DNA of 8,134 nt from Terriglobia bacterium. Its GTDB lineage: Bacteria; Acidobacteriota; Terriglobia; UBA7540. The notes below the pieces were generated by a model. That model was not told the DNA's origin. It made no database searches and was given only the letters and a program-made list of their open reading frames with translations. Below, one piece after another: positions 1 through 6,248 of this stretch. The DNA lies in contig JASHTR010000021.1 in assembly GCA_030040455.1 (NCBI GenBank), positions 1 to 8,134 of the forward strand, in the 5' to 3' direction. The position numbers and the translations under genes were made by a program. Numbering within the stretch: the stretch's first letter is position 1; every line of letters begins with the position of its first letter.

Positions 1-37
1 GTCTTTGCGTAGGTTGCACCTTGCACGAAAGGGAACA

Positions 38-1144
38 ATGGGCTTGACAGAGGTTGCGCCCGCCTCCCTTGGCCACGTCTATGCCATGATTCTGGCGGGG
101 GGAAGTGGCACGCGTTTCTGGCCGCTTAGTCGCCGGAGGCGGCCCAAACAACTCCTCAAGCTTTTCGGCTCTGAATCTCTCCTCCAGCAGGCCGTTGGGC
201 GACTGGAAGGATTAGTCCCTCCCTCACGCACTTACGTATTCACTAGTAAGACCATCCGATCAGAGGTATGCCACCAGCTTTCTCGGATTCCGTCCAGGCA
301 GATTGTTGCCGAGCCGGCCAGCCGCAACACGGCACCGGCGATTGGGCTGGCCGCCTGCGAGATTCTCCGTCACGACCCGGAAGGAATCATGGTGGTGCTT
401 CCATCGGATCATCTTGTTGCCCGGCCTTCGGTTTTCCGGCGCGCCCTCCAGGCTGGCTGCCAGCTCGCATCGGAAAGAGACTGCTCCGTAGTGATTGGGA
501 TCAAGCCCACGCGTCCGGAAACGGGTTATGGCTATATCCGACGGGGAAAAAAAGGGCGCCGCATTGCGGGCCTGGAGGTTTTTCCCGTGCGCCAATTCAC
601 GGAGAAGCCTGACGCTCCCGTCGCCCGCCGTTATTTCCGTTCGGGAGATTATCTTTGGAACGGCGGAATGTTCATCTGGAAGGCGTCGCTTCTGATGGCG
701 AATCTTCGCCAGTTTCAGCCTCAAATGGCTCGAGGCCTCGAGAAAATCGCTCGGGCCGGCGGCATTCGGTCCGGAAACGTCCTCAAAGAGATTTATCCTC
801 GGCTTAAAAACCTTTCCATCGACTACGCGCTGATGGAGAAGATTCCAAACATCTTTGCGGTGGCGGCAGATATGGGCTGGAGCGACGTAGGAAGCTGGGC
901 GGCGGCTTACGAACAGAGCCCTCGAGGCAAGGCGGGAAATTCCGCGCCCGCTAATGCCATCCTGCTCGATTCGCACCAAAACATGGTTGTCTCTTCGCGG
1001 AAGCTTGTGGCGGCAGTAGGCGTTGAGAACCTGGTGATTGTTGAGACGGAAGACGCCCTTTTGGTGTGCTCTCGGGTGCGCGCGCAGGATGTGGGGAAAA
1101 TAGTGAAGGAACTTAACCGGCGCGGGTTGAAACATTTATTATGA
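38..1144 (+). CDS. manC: Mannose-1-phosphate guanylyltransferase (GDP-mannose pyrophosphorylase), single-domain
   Basis: Predicted to make GDP-mannose from mannose-1-phosphate and GTP in the cytoplasm, feeding polysaccharide or glycan synthesis. Residues are counted from the ATG at 38 (368 aa). The nucleotidyltransferase signature GGSGTRFWPLSR with a following PKQ lies at about 21-38, FTEKP at 187-191, YLWNGGMF at 205-212, SIDYALMEK at 260-268 and DMGWSDVGSW at 278-287. All are typical of the GMP family. The length fits the monofunctional enzyme; the C-terminal cupin (phosphomannose isomerase) domain of the ~480-aa bifunctional type is absent. I prefer the ATG at 38, which follows an AAAGGGA stretch at 28-34, although the spacing is short. 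A TTG at 5 is open upstream, and an ATG at 86 would cut into the first beta strand. The stop overlaps the next gene's start as ATGA, so the two are very likely co-translated. A distant sugar-1-phosphate nucleotidyltransferase specificity cannot be fully excluded. Confidence 0.92.
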   Translation: MGLTEVAPASLGHVYAMILAGGSGTRFWPLSRRRRPKQLLKLFGSESLLQQAVGRLEGLVPPSRTYVFTSKTIRSEVCHQLSRIPSRQIVAEPASRNTAPAIGLAACEILRHDPEGIMVVLPSDHLVARPSVFRRALQAGCQLASERDCSVVIGIKPTRPETGYGYIRRGKKGRRIAGLEVFPVRQFTEKPDAPVARRYFRSGDYLWNGGMFIWKASLLMANLRQFQPQMARGLEKIARAGGIRSGNVLKEIYPRLKNLSIDYALMEKIPNIFAVAADMGWSDVGSWAAAYEQSPRGKAGNSAPANAILLDSHQNMVVSSRKLVAAVGVENLVIVETEDALLVCSRVRAQDVGKIVKELNRRGLKHLL

Positions 1145-2541
1145 CCCGGGAAATTAAATTCGGCACCGACGGCTGGCGGGCCATCATTGGAGAAGGCTTT
1201 GTCTTTGCCAACGTCCGTCGCGTGGCCGTAGCCGCGGCGCGGTATGTCATTGCTGAAGGCAGCGCCAAACAGGGTCTTATTATCGGCTACGACACCCGGT
1301 TTCTTTCGCCCGAGAGCGCCGAGCGGGCGGCGGAAGCGGTGGCTGAGGCTGGCGTTCCCGTCATTCTCGCGGACCGCCCGACACCCACGCCGGCCGTGAG
1401 CTTCGCCGTGGTTGCGCGCAAGGCTGCCGGTGCCCTCATGATCACTGCCAGCCATAACCCTTATGCGTGGAATGGAATAAAGTTCAAGGCGGCGTATGGA
1501 GGCTCGGCCGACCCTTCCATCGTTCATCGGATCGAGGGGCATCTGGACGAATCGGAAATCGGGCCTCGAAGCAGGACCGCCGATATTGAAACCGCCGATC
1601 TCATCAGTCCTTACCTCGCGCGAATCAAAGCCAGAGTCAACTTCGAGTGCATCCGTGCTTCGGGCCTGCGCTTTGTGATTGATCCCATGTATGGTGCCGC
1701 GCGCGGGGTGATCGTCCGGCTTTTTGACGAAGCCGGCGTCCCTTGCCGGGAGATTCACGGAGAGCGTAACCCGCTGTTTCCGGGGCTCAACCCGGAGCCG
1801 ATCGAGCCCCACGTCGAAGAGTTGCGACGCGCGGTGGCGGAGGGAAAATATCATGCCGGCCTTGCCACCGACGGAGACGCGGACCGGCTGGGGGCCATCG
1901 ACCGGAGCGGTGACTTCGTCGACTCGCACAAAATTTTTTCCATTCTCCTCCGCCACTTGGTGGAAGATTCCGGGAAGTGCGGCGAAGTGGCAAGGACGTT
2001 TTCAACCACAACGATGATCGATAAAATCGCCCGCAAGCATGGCCTGCCGCTGCACGTCACGCCCATCGGTTTTAAGTACATCTGCGAGCTGATGCGCACA
2101 CGGAACATCCTGATGGGAGGCGAAGAGAGCGGCGGCATCGGGATCCAAGGCCACATGCCCGAACGCGACGGCATTCTCAACTCTTTGCTCCTGGCGGAAG
2201 TGATGGCCGAAAAAGGACGAACGCTCGGCGAGTTGGTCGCGGAACTAAACGAGGAATACGGACCCCACTTCTACGGCCGCGTCGACCTGGAGATCCCGCA
2301 AGCTGCTATCCACCGCATCCTTCAACTGGTGAAGAACCACCGGATTACAAGCGTCGCCGGTCATGCGGTGACGGAGTTTCAAGACCTCGACGGCTTCAAG
2401 ATGCTTTTCGGCGATCCCCTGTGGCTGCTGGTGCGCGCTTCCGGCACGGAAAATATGCTGCGTCTTTACGCCGAGGCGCCTTCAGCAGAAGAAGTGAAAA
2501 AGATGTTGGACGAAATGGCGGCGATCGCGCGGAAAGAGTAA
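1141..2541 (+). CDS. Phosphomannomutase/phosphoglucomutase (alpha-D-phosphohexomutase family)
   Basis: Interconverts hexose-6-phosphate and hexose-1-phosphate. Beside manC the likely job is mannose-6-phosphate to mannose-1-phosphate, although family members often accept glucose too. At 466 aa it has full family length, and all four domain signatures are visible: N-terminal FGTDGWR at 7-13; the phosphoserine loop TASHNP with catalytic Ser104, followed by NGIKFK; the metal-binding loop DGDADR at 244-249; the sugar-binding loop GEESGG at 327-332; and the phosphate-binding loop RASGTEN at 432-438. No key residue is missing. The ATG overlaps the manC stop by 4 bases and has no strong ribosome site of its own, which suggests translational coupling. 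The opening FGTDGWRAIIGEGFVFANVR resembles the general PGM/PMM subfamily rather than GlmM, but substrate preference cannot be read from sequence, so no symbol is given. Confidence 0.93.
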   Translation: MTREIKFGTDGWRAIIGEGFVFANVRRVAVAAARYVIAEGSAKQGLIIGYDTRFLSPESAERAAEAVAEAGVPVILADRPTPTPAVSFAVVARKAAGALMITASHNPYAWNGIKFKAAYGGSADPSIVHRIEGHLDESEIGPRSRTADIETADLISPYLARIKARVNFECIRASGLRFVIDPMYGAARGVIVRLFDEAGVPCREIHGERNPLFPGLNPEPIEPHVEELRRAVAEGKYHAGLATDGDADRLGAIDRSGDFVDSHKIFSILLRHLVEDSGKCGEVARTFSTTTMIDKIARKHGLPLHVTPIGFKYICELMRTRNILMGGEESGGIGIQGHMPERDGILNSLLLAEVMAEKGRTLGELVAELNEEYGPHFYGRVDLEIPQAAIHRILQLVKNHRITSVAGHAVTEFQDLDGFKMLFGDPLWLLVRASGTENMLRLYAEAPSAEEVKKMLDEMAAIARKE

Positions 2542-2573
2542 AGCGCTTACGACTTCGCATTGCGATCCGATAT

Positions 2574-3011
2574 TTAAAGGTTGTTTGTGGGAGTAGGCGG
2601 AGATGAGGCCGGTATTGCTTTCCGCACGCCTTCGAGGACCCCATTCACAAATTCCACCGAATCCGGGGTTGAGAAGCGGCGAGCCAATTCGAGTGCTTCA
2701 TTGATGACAACGGCGGGAGGATTCTCCGGAACGTGGCACAGCTCGTACACCGCGAGGCGAATGATGTTGCGGTCAACAGCCGCCATGCGCTCCAGGCGCC
2801 AGTGCGCGGAATGGGCGCGCGCGAGCGAATCAATCACGCCCACGTGGTTCACGGCGCCTTCGAAGAGCGCGCGGGCGAACCCTCCGGTTTCCGAGTCGAG
2901 CTTGCGGGGGGTGAGAAACGTGGAGATGACCTCGGCAGGCGGATGGCAACCGAGGTCCCACTGAAACAGCATTTGAAGTGCGAGTTCGCGGGCTTTGTGC
3001 CTTGAAGGCAT
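2574..3011 (-). CDS. nusB: Transcription antitermination factor NusB
   Basis: Small all-helical RNA-binding protein that, with NusE (ribosomal protein S10), binds boxA in nascent rRNA and supports antitermination. With the ATG at 3011 it is 145 aa, the usual NusB length. Visible family features are the start RHKARELALQMLFQWDLG (4-21), WRLERMAAVDRNIIRLAVYEL (71-91, the central VDRNIIRLA helix) and VVINEALELARRF followed by DSVEFVNGVLEGV (101-129). The tail after about 133 is a Pro/Ser/Thr-rich low-complexity end. A TTG at 3056 would add 15 residues overlapping the upstream crotonase gene; the ATG is preferred because MPSRHKARELA matches the normal family N-terminus. The ATG is 10 bp after the crotonase stop, so the two probably share a transcript. 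The ribosome site is weak (GGGAAAG, rather far upstream). It converges with the phosphohexomutase gene across only 32 bp, where I see no convincing terminator. Confidence 0.93.
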   Translation of the reverse strand: MPSRHKARELALQMLFQWDLGCHPPAEVISTFLTPRKLDSETGGFARALFEGAVNHVGVIDSLARAHSAHWRLERMAAVDRNIIRLAVYELCHVPENPPAVVINEALELARRFSTPDSVEFVNGVLEGVRKAIPASSPPTPTNNL

Positions 3012-3021
3012 AAGTGGGCGG

Positions 3022-3804
3022 CTACTTTCCCGAGAATTTCGGAGAGCGTTTTTCAAGGAAGGCCCGTGTGCCTTCCTTCATGTCCTCCGTTGCGCAGCAC
3101 AAACCGAAAAGAGAAGCCTCAAGGCGCAGTCCTTCTTGCTGAGTCATCTCCATGCCATGGCTCACCGATTCCATGGCAAACCGGACCGCCAGGGGCGCAT
3201 TGGCCATGATCTGCCGCGCCAGCGACTCTGCCGTTGCCAGCAGATCCTTTGCCGGGACCACATGGTTCACCAAGCCAATGCGATAGGCTTCATGAGCGGT
3301 GATGGGCTCTCCAGCCAGAATGATTTCCATAGCCCTTCCTTTACCCACAAGGCGCGCAAGGCGCTGGCTGCCGCCATAGCCGGGAATGATGCCGATTTTC
3401 ACTTCCGGCTGGCCAAGGCGGGCATCTTCCGAGGCAATACGCAGCGTGCATGCCATCGCTAACTCGCAACCTCCGCCCAAGGCATAGCCACGAATGGCGG
3501 CAATCACAGGCTTGCCGAGGTTCTCCACCAGGTCGAAAAGCTCTTGCCCGCGGTGGGAAGCTTCTTTGCCTTGGATGGCGTCGAGCGTCGCAAGTTCCGA
3601 GATATCCGCGCCAGCCGCAAAGGCTCGCTCGCCCTCGCCGCTCAGGATCACCACCCGAACGCCCTTATCTTTTCTGGCCTCCTCCAGGCATGCTTCGAGC
3701 TCCTCGAACACCGTGAGATTCAGCGCGTTCAACTTGGAAGGCCGGTTGATGGAAATAAAGGCGATCCCATCGTGTTTTGAAAAAAGCAGCGTTTCATAGT
3801 TCAT
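3022..3804 (-). CDS. Enoyl-CoA hydratase/isomerase (crotonase family)
   Basis: Predicted cytoplasmic crotonase, most likely hydrating short-chain trans-2-enoyl-CoA to 3-hydroxyacyl-CoA in fatty acid or butanoate metabolism. The protein is 260 aa, the usual length. The AFAAGADISEL segment (61-71) supplies one oxyanion-hole amide and the GGGCELAMA loop (110-118) the other. Both catalytic glutamates of true hydratases are present: Glu114 in GGGCE and Glu134 in LGQPEVKIGIIPGYGG. This favours a hydratase over the isomerase or dehalogenase branches, which usually lack one of them. The C-terminal trimer region EGTRAFLEKRSPKFSG is typical. Start: ATG with a weak GAG six bases upstream. It lies directly upstream of nusB (10-bp gap). 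That pairing has no obvious functional logic and is probably just a shared transcript. The exact acyl-chain substrate is unknown. Confidence 0.92.
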   Translation of the reverse strand: MNYETLLFSKHDGIAFISINRPSKLNALNLTVFEELEACLEEARKDKGVRVVILSGEGERAFAAGADISELATLDAIQGKEASHRGQELFDLVENLGKPVIAAIRGYALGGGCELAMACTLRIASEDARLGQPEVKIGIIPGYGGSQRLARLVGKGRAMEIILAGEPITAHEAYRIGLVNHVVPAKDLLATAESLARQIMANAPLAVRFAMESVSHGMEMTQQEGLRLEASLFGLCCATEDMKEGTRAFLEKRSPKFSGK

Positions 3805-4058
3805 GACAGGCTCGACAGCGAAGCTCCTATGCGAAGTTTTGCTTTGCCGTGCGCGTTCCTCCCGGTTAGGGCGCGTTTGACAGGATATTCCCCTTTGAGT
3901 GGATTTTCAAAGATTTCGAAGGAGGGGAAGCGCGGACCTGCTCTTTCTGCGGTTCTCTATACGGGTAAAAGCAAACAGGCCAGGAACTTCAAAACCGGAG
4001 GTCTACGCTGCCCGCTGCGAAAAAACGACAATCTTCTTCCGGCTGAATCAAGACGAGA
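3805..4058. other. Intergenic region upstream of the crotonase gene
   Basis: A 254-bp gap between the end of the HEXXH gene and the start of the crotonase gene, both on the minus strand. A promoter for crotonase-nusB should lie here, but I see no -35/-10 pair good enough to call. There is an AT-rich dyad ctttga/tcaaag (3893-3898 with 3907-3912). There is also a dyad ggctga/tcagcc (4041-4046 with 4059-4064) that includes the stop codon of the HEXXH gene, with a run of six T on the minus strand 15 bases beyond it (4020-4025). That distance is too large for a classical intrinsic terminator. Plus-strand open frames here look non-coding. Confidence 0.5.
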
Positions 4059-4751
4059 TCAGCCCAATCGTGAAAACGACCGATCGATGGTCAGCGAAAG
4101 AGTGGCGAGAGCGTTTTCAACGTAGTGGGCCAGCGCGTCGTGGTAGAAGGCGAGGCTACGCTCGCGAATAGCGATTTCAGGTTCCTGGGGAGAAACCAGG
4201 TGGTTGATCTCGTGAAGGACAACACTGAGCGTCTTCAGCCGAAGCTGTTCCTTATGAAAGTCTTCAAGGCGGCTGCCTTCCAGAAACTTGGCATCCATTG
4301 CCGTGTCGGAAAGAGGAAGGGCTTGCCAGGTCTCAACACGCGCATAGGCGATGTCAATCTCCCCCATGTCTACGCCTCTGAAGGCGTCGTGGGATTCGGC
4401 AAACGGCTCTTCTCTTACCACCGGGTGACGGTGCCCCAGGCAGGCGCACACGTTATTCCGGCGCAATTGAATCACCACCAATCCAGGCGCCCGGAACAAA
4501 ATCTCGTCATAAATTTCGCGGCAATGTCCGGGCGCTTCCAGCCAATCCTGCTCCAACGAGAGGGAGACCTGGCGCGCGCTTCCCGCCTGCCGGGAAGAAT
4601 GAGCAAGAACGATGAGTGGACGGGAGCGGTCGCCAAAGCGCGTAAGGAGATAGCGCCGCCCCCTGGCCCACTCTCGCCAGCGGAGCGAGCGCGGGCGTGA
4701 GTGCAGATAATCCAGGATGAGGGCGGAAGAGATATTTTGCCCGGCGGCCAC
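4059..4751 (-). CDS. Uncharacterised soluble protein with an HEXXH (zinc-metalloprotease-like) motif
   Basis: I do not recognise the family. The 230-aa product begins at a GTG one base after the stop of the DUF4097-like gene (TAA-C-GTG), with a GAGG nine bases upstream. The tight junction is the best evidence that this frame is real and co-expressed. The frame stays open further upstream, but that part merely shadows the DUF4097 gene. There is no signal peptide or membrane segment, so it is probably cytoplasmic. Visible features are VVLHEINHLV with HEINH at 180-184, flanked by hydrophobic residues as in metalloprotease zinc sites; a glutamate-bearing helix-like stretch FYHDALAHYVENAL (202-215) containing Glu212, 28 residues after the motif, which could supply a third ligand as in gluzincins; and a compact Cys/His cluster CACLGHRH (102-109). 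A peptidase role is inference from one short motif. It could equally be a metal-binding protein or a chance match. Confidence 0.72.
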   Translation of the reverse strand: MAAGQNISSALILDYLHSRPRSLRWREWARGRRYLLTRFGDRSRPLIVLAHSSRQAGSARQVSLSLEQDWLEAPGHCREIYDEILFRAPGLVVIQLRRNNVCACLGHRHPVVREEPFAESHDAFRGVDMGEIDIAYARVETWQALPLSDTAMDAKFLEGSRLEDFHKEQLRLKTLSVVLHEINHLVSPQEPEIAIRERSLAFYHDALAHYVENALATLSLTIDRSFSRLG

Positions 4752-4752
4752 G

Positions 4753-5472
4753 TTAATAATCCTCGTCTCCGTAAATGAAGACGCCACCCATCCGCACGTG
4801 AACCATGATGATCTGCGTTCCCTGGAGGTTGCTAAAGGAGACGGTTTTGCCAAAGCCGGCGGCGTCATCCGGCATTCCGTGAAGGTCGCTTTGCACGTAC
4901 CCGAGCCAGGTGCGGGCATCAAGCAACCGCAGCCGATAGACGTTGGGAACGTCGATTTCGACGTCGCCGTAATTCACCCAAAGCACTTCTTTGCCCGTCA
5001 GCCCAGCCACGGTCACGTCGCCATCCACGCACTTGAGACGCAAGTTTGCATCGTAAGGCATCCGGATCGTGAAGTTCACGGAAAGTTTTGATTCATCCCG
5101 GAAGGGCCGCCAGAACTGCCGCTTCGGATAAACGGCGCGGAGAAAAATGTTATGGTCCCGGCCCTGAAGCTGGACCTTAATCCGAGGGTAGAGCCGGCGG
5201 GCTTTCTTCAGCGATCCGGCGCGAACAACCTTCTCGGCCTCGATGGCGAGACGCGGATTGTCCCAACCCTCAATATCAACGTCTCCCATGCGCGTGTTTA
5301 AACTGAGAGTACCGTAGGAAAACATGCGGACGGAGTAATGCTCGGTTCGGTGGAACTCGTCAGCACGAAGCGCGAAGGGGGCGAGAGAAAAGATAAGAAG
5401 CGAGCCTACACAAAGCAGGCTGCAGCTTCGAACGCGAGGCGTCAAGATCTCCGATGCCGCGGCGGCCTTCAT
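4753..5472 (-). CDS. Exported DUF4097-like (putative adhesin/beta-helix) protein
   Basis: 239-aa protein with an N-terminal export signal: basic start, hydrophobic core SLLCVGSLLIFSLAPFA (18-34) and a likely signal peptidase I site ALRA|DEF after residue 37. The Cys at 21 is not in a lipobox. The mature part is built of short beta-rich units with recurring Gly-Asp/Val turns: LNTRMGDVDIEGW (58-70), CVDGDVTVAGLTG (148-160), VNYGDVEIDVPN (167-178) and VRMGGVFIYGDEDY (226-239). This is the pattern of the DUF4097/putative adhesin family, whose members form right-handed parallel beta solenoids. Function is unknown; it presumably acts in the periplasm or at the cell surface. Start: ATG preceded by AGGAAGG six bases upstream, a good ribosome site. 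It is followed one base after its stop by the HEXXH gene, so the two form an operon. The DUF4097 assignment is by eye. Confidence 0.85.
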   Translation of the reverse strand: MKAAAASEILTPRVRSCSLLCVGSLLIFSLAPFALRADEFHRTEHYSVRMFSYGTLSLNTRMGDVDIEGWDNPRLAIEAEKVVRAGSLKKARRLYPRIKVQLQGRDHNIFLRAVYPKRQFWRPFRDESKLSVNFTIRMPYDANLRLKCVDGDVTVAGLTGKEVLWVNYGDVEIDVPNVYRLRLLDARTWLGYVQSDLHGMPDDAAGFGKTVSFSNLQGTQIIMVHVRMGGVFIYGDEDY

Positions 5473-5552
5473 GACCGGCCTTCCTGCCCTTTAGGGGAAG
5501 AGATAGCCGCGCTTTACGCTCGATCGCCCTCGAAGCGCGCCTACTCTCCACT

Positions 5553-5581
5553 ATGGTAGTGCGGACCGGCTCGCGGAGCAA
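5553..5581 (-). promoter_or_regulatory. Weak candidate promoter for the DUF4097-HEXXH operon
   Basis: On the minus strand TTGCTC (5576-5581), a 17-base spacer and TACCAT (5553-5558) give a sub-consensus sigma-70-like pair about 80 bases upstream of the ATG at 5472. The -10 overlaps a small dyad, cacta-tgg-tagtg (5549-5561), which could be an operator. Only 3 of 6 bases match at -35 and 4 of 6 at -10, so this is tentative. Confidence 0.25.
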
Positions 5582-5623
5582 CCGGAGGTGCAGGGTCACG
5601 TCAAAGTCGCGTCTGTATGGAGG

Positions 5624-5771
5624 GCGGGAGCTTGATCCCGCTTTCTGGAGTTTCTACATTATTCCGAGCCGAAATCATGCCCTCAAGCGGCTTCGCCGCC
5701 TGACTTGCGGAAAGGCTTGGCCTTTCCGAACCCCGGCCTTTTCCACCTTCGCCACGAGGCTGTGCCTTGTG
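5624..5771 (+). repeat. Left arm of mirrored hairpin array (hairpins 1-4)
   Basis: Four stem-loops in order. (1) gcggga/tcccgc at 5624-5641 with a 6-nt loop. (2) gcggc-ttc-gccgc at 5687-5699. (3) A 9-bp stem cggaaaggc at 5708-5716 with gcctttccg at 5720-5728 and loop ttg. (4) cacgaggc at 5753-5760 with gccttgtg at 5764-5771 and loop tgt, with one G-T pair. Between (1) and (2) lies ctggagtttctacatt (5645-5660), which is repeated perfectly inverted at 6208-6223. Gaps between successive hairpins are 45, 8 and 24 nt, against 42, 8 and 25 nt in the right arm. Confidence 0.85.
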
Positions 5772-5780
5772 TTCCCTGGC

Positions 5781-6077
5781 TTACCGTGCCCTCCGCCAAA
5801 CAATTTTCTCCCCATCCACCCGCAGCGGTTCCTCTTCACCCGGTCGCCCCAACCACCATCGTGAACTCGACCAAAGGTAATCTTCCGCCCGAGATGCCAG
5901 ACCTCCCCGCACTGGGTTTTGATGAAGATAGTTCACCTTCTGCATGAAGAAATTCTCGCTGAATACTGGCAACGCGTTCGAGTGATGGTCCACCACTGAG
6001 TGCTCATGACCCCGGCTCTTCGCGGTGGTACGGAGCTTCTCCAGCAGCTCGCGTAACCCCCTGCTTTCAAAGTCGAT
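5781..6077 (-). pseudogene. REP-associated tyrosine transposase (RAYT / Y1 IS200-like), C-terminal remnant
   Basis: About 98 codons on the minus strand, from around 6077 to a TAA at 5781-5783, match the C-terminal part of RAYT transposases: FESRGLRELLEKLR, then VFSENFFMQKVNYLHQNPVR, then GGLASRAEDYLWSSSRWW. In this family the Tyr of the 'YIxxNPV' segment corresponds to the catalytic tyrosine, and here it is retained (NYLHQNPV). The N-terminal half with the HUH histidines is absent. Reading upstream, the frame runs without a stop into hairpin 5 of the right arm and ends at a TGA at 6126-6128. The only start codons nearby, such as the GTG at 5994-5996, fall inside the conserved region. It is therefore a broken gene that has lost its 5' part, probably at the junction with the hairpin array. 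Intact members are about 150-200 aa or more. Confidence 0.85.
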
Positions 6078-6099
6078 CGTTGTGGTTGCAGGAGGCCGA

Positions 6100-6243
6100 C
6101 CGAGGCGCAGCCTCGGGCCTGAATATCATCCAGCCCGACTACGGAAAGGCACAGCCTTTCCGCAAGTCAGGTGGCAGAGCCACTCCCGGTCACCCGTGTC
6201 AGCCAGAAATGTAGAAACTCCAGGTGCGGGAGCTTGCTCCCGC
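6100..6243 (-). repeat. Right arm of mirrored hairpin array (hairpins 5-8)
   Basis: Four stem-loops in mirror order to the left arm. (5) ccgaggc-gca-gcctcgg at 6100-6116, extendable by aggc (6093-6096) pairing with gcct (6117-6120). (6) cggaaaggc at 6142-6150 with gcctttccg at 6154-6162, loop aca. (7) gtggc-aga-gccac at 6171-6183. (8) gcgggag at 6226-6232 with ctcccgc at 6237-6243, tetraloop cttg. Hairpins 8, 7, 6 and 5 correspond to 1, 2, 3 and 4. The block 6142-6170 is the reverse complement of 5700-5728 with only two mismatches in 29, and 6208-6223 is the perfect inverse of 5645-5660. A GTAG tetranucleotide (6211-6214) precedes hairpin 8, reminiscent of the GTAG guide next to many REPs. 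Confidence 0.85.
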
Positions 6244-6248
6244 TTTCG

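Noticed and set aside
907..1956. A 349-codon minus-strand open frame across manC and the phosphohexomutase gene
   Set aside because: It is antisense to two fully motif-supported genes, and its product shows no domain.
3877..3905. Plus-strand TTGACA at 3877-3882
   Set aside because: The hexamer is perfect, but no acceptable -10 follows at 16-18 bases and there is no plus-strand gene downstream.
4020..4064. Possible intrinsic terminator after the HEXXH gene (ggctga/tcagcc stem and a T6 run on the minus strand)
   Set aside because: The stem is only 6 bp with a long loop and overlaps the stop codon, and the T-run lies 15 bases beyond the stem.
3829..4125. A 98-codon plus-strand open frame in the gap upstream of the crotonase gene
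   Set aside because: No credible ribosome site, no recognisable motif and a composition typical of non-coding GC-rich sequence.
4125..4700. A 191-codon plus-strand open frame opposite the HEXXH gene
   Set aside because: The minus-strand frame is favoured by its tight coupling to the DUF4097 gene, its ribosome site and the HEXXH motif. The plus frame has no motif and ends in low complexity (PPPGPLSPAERARA).
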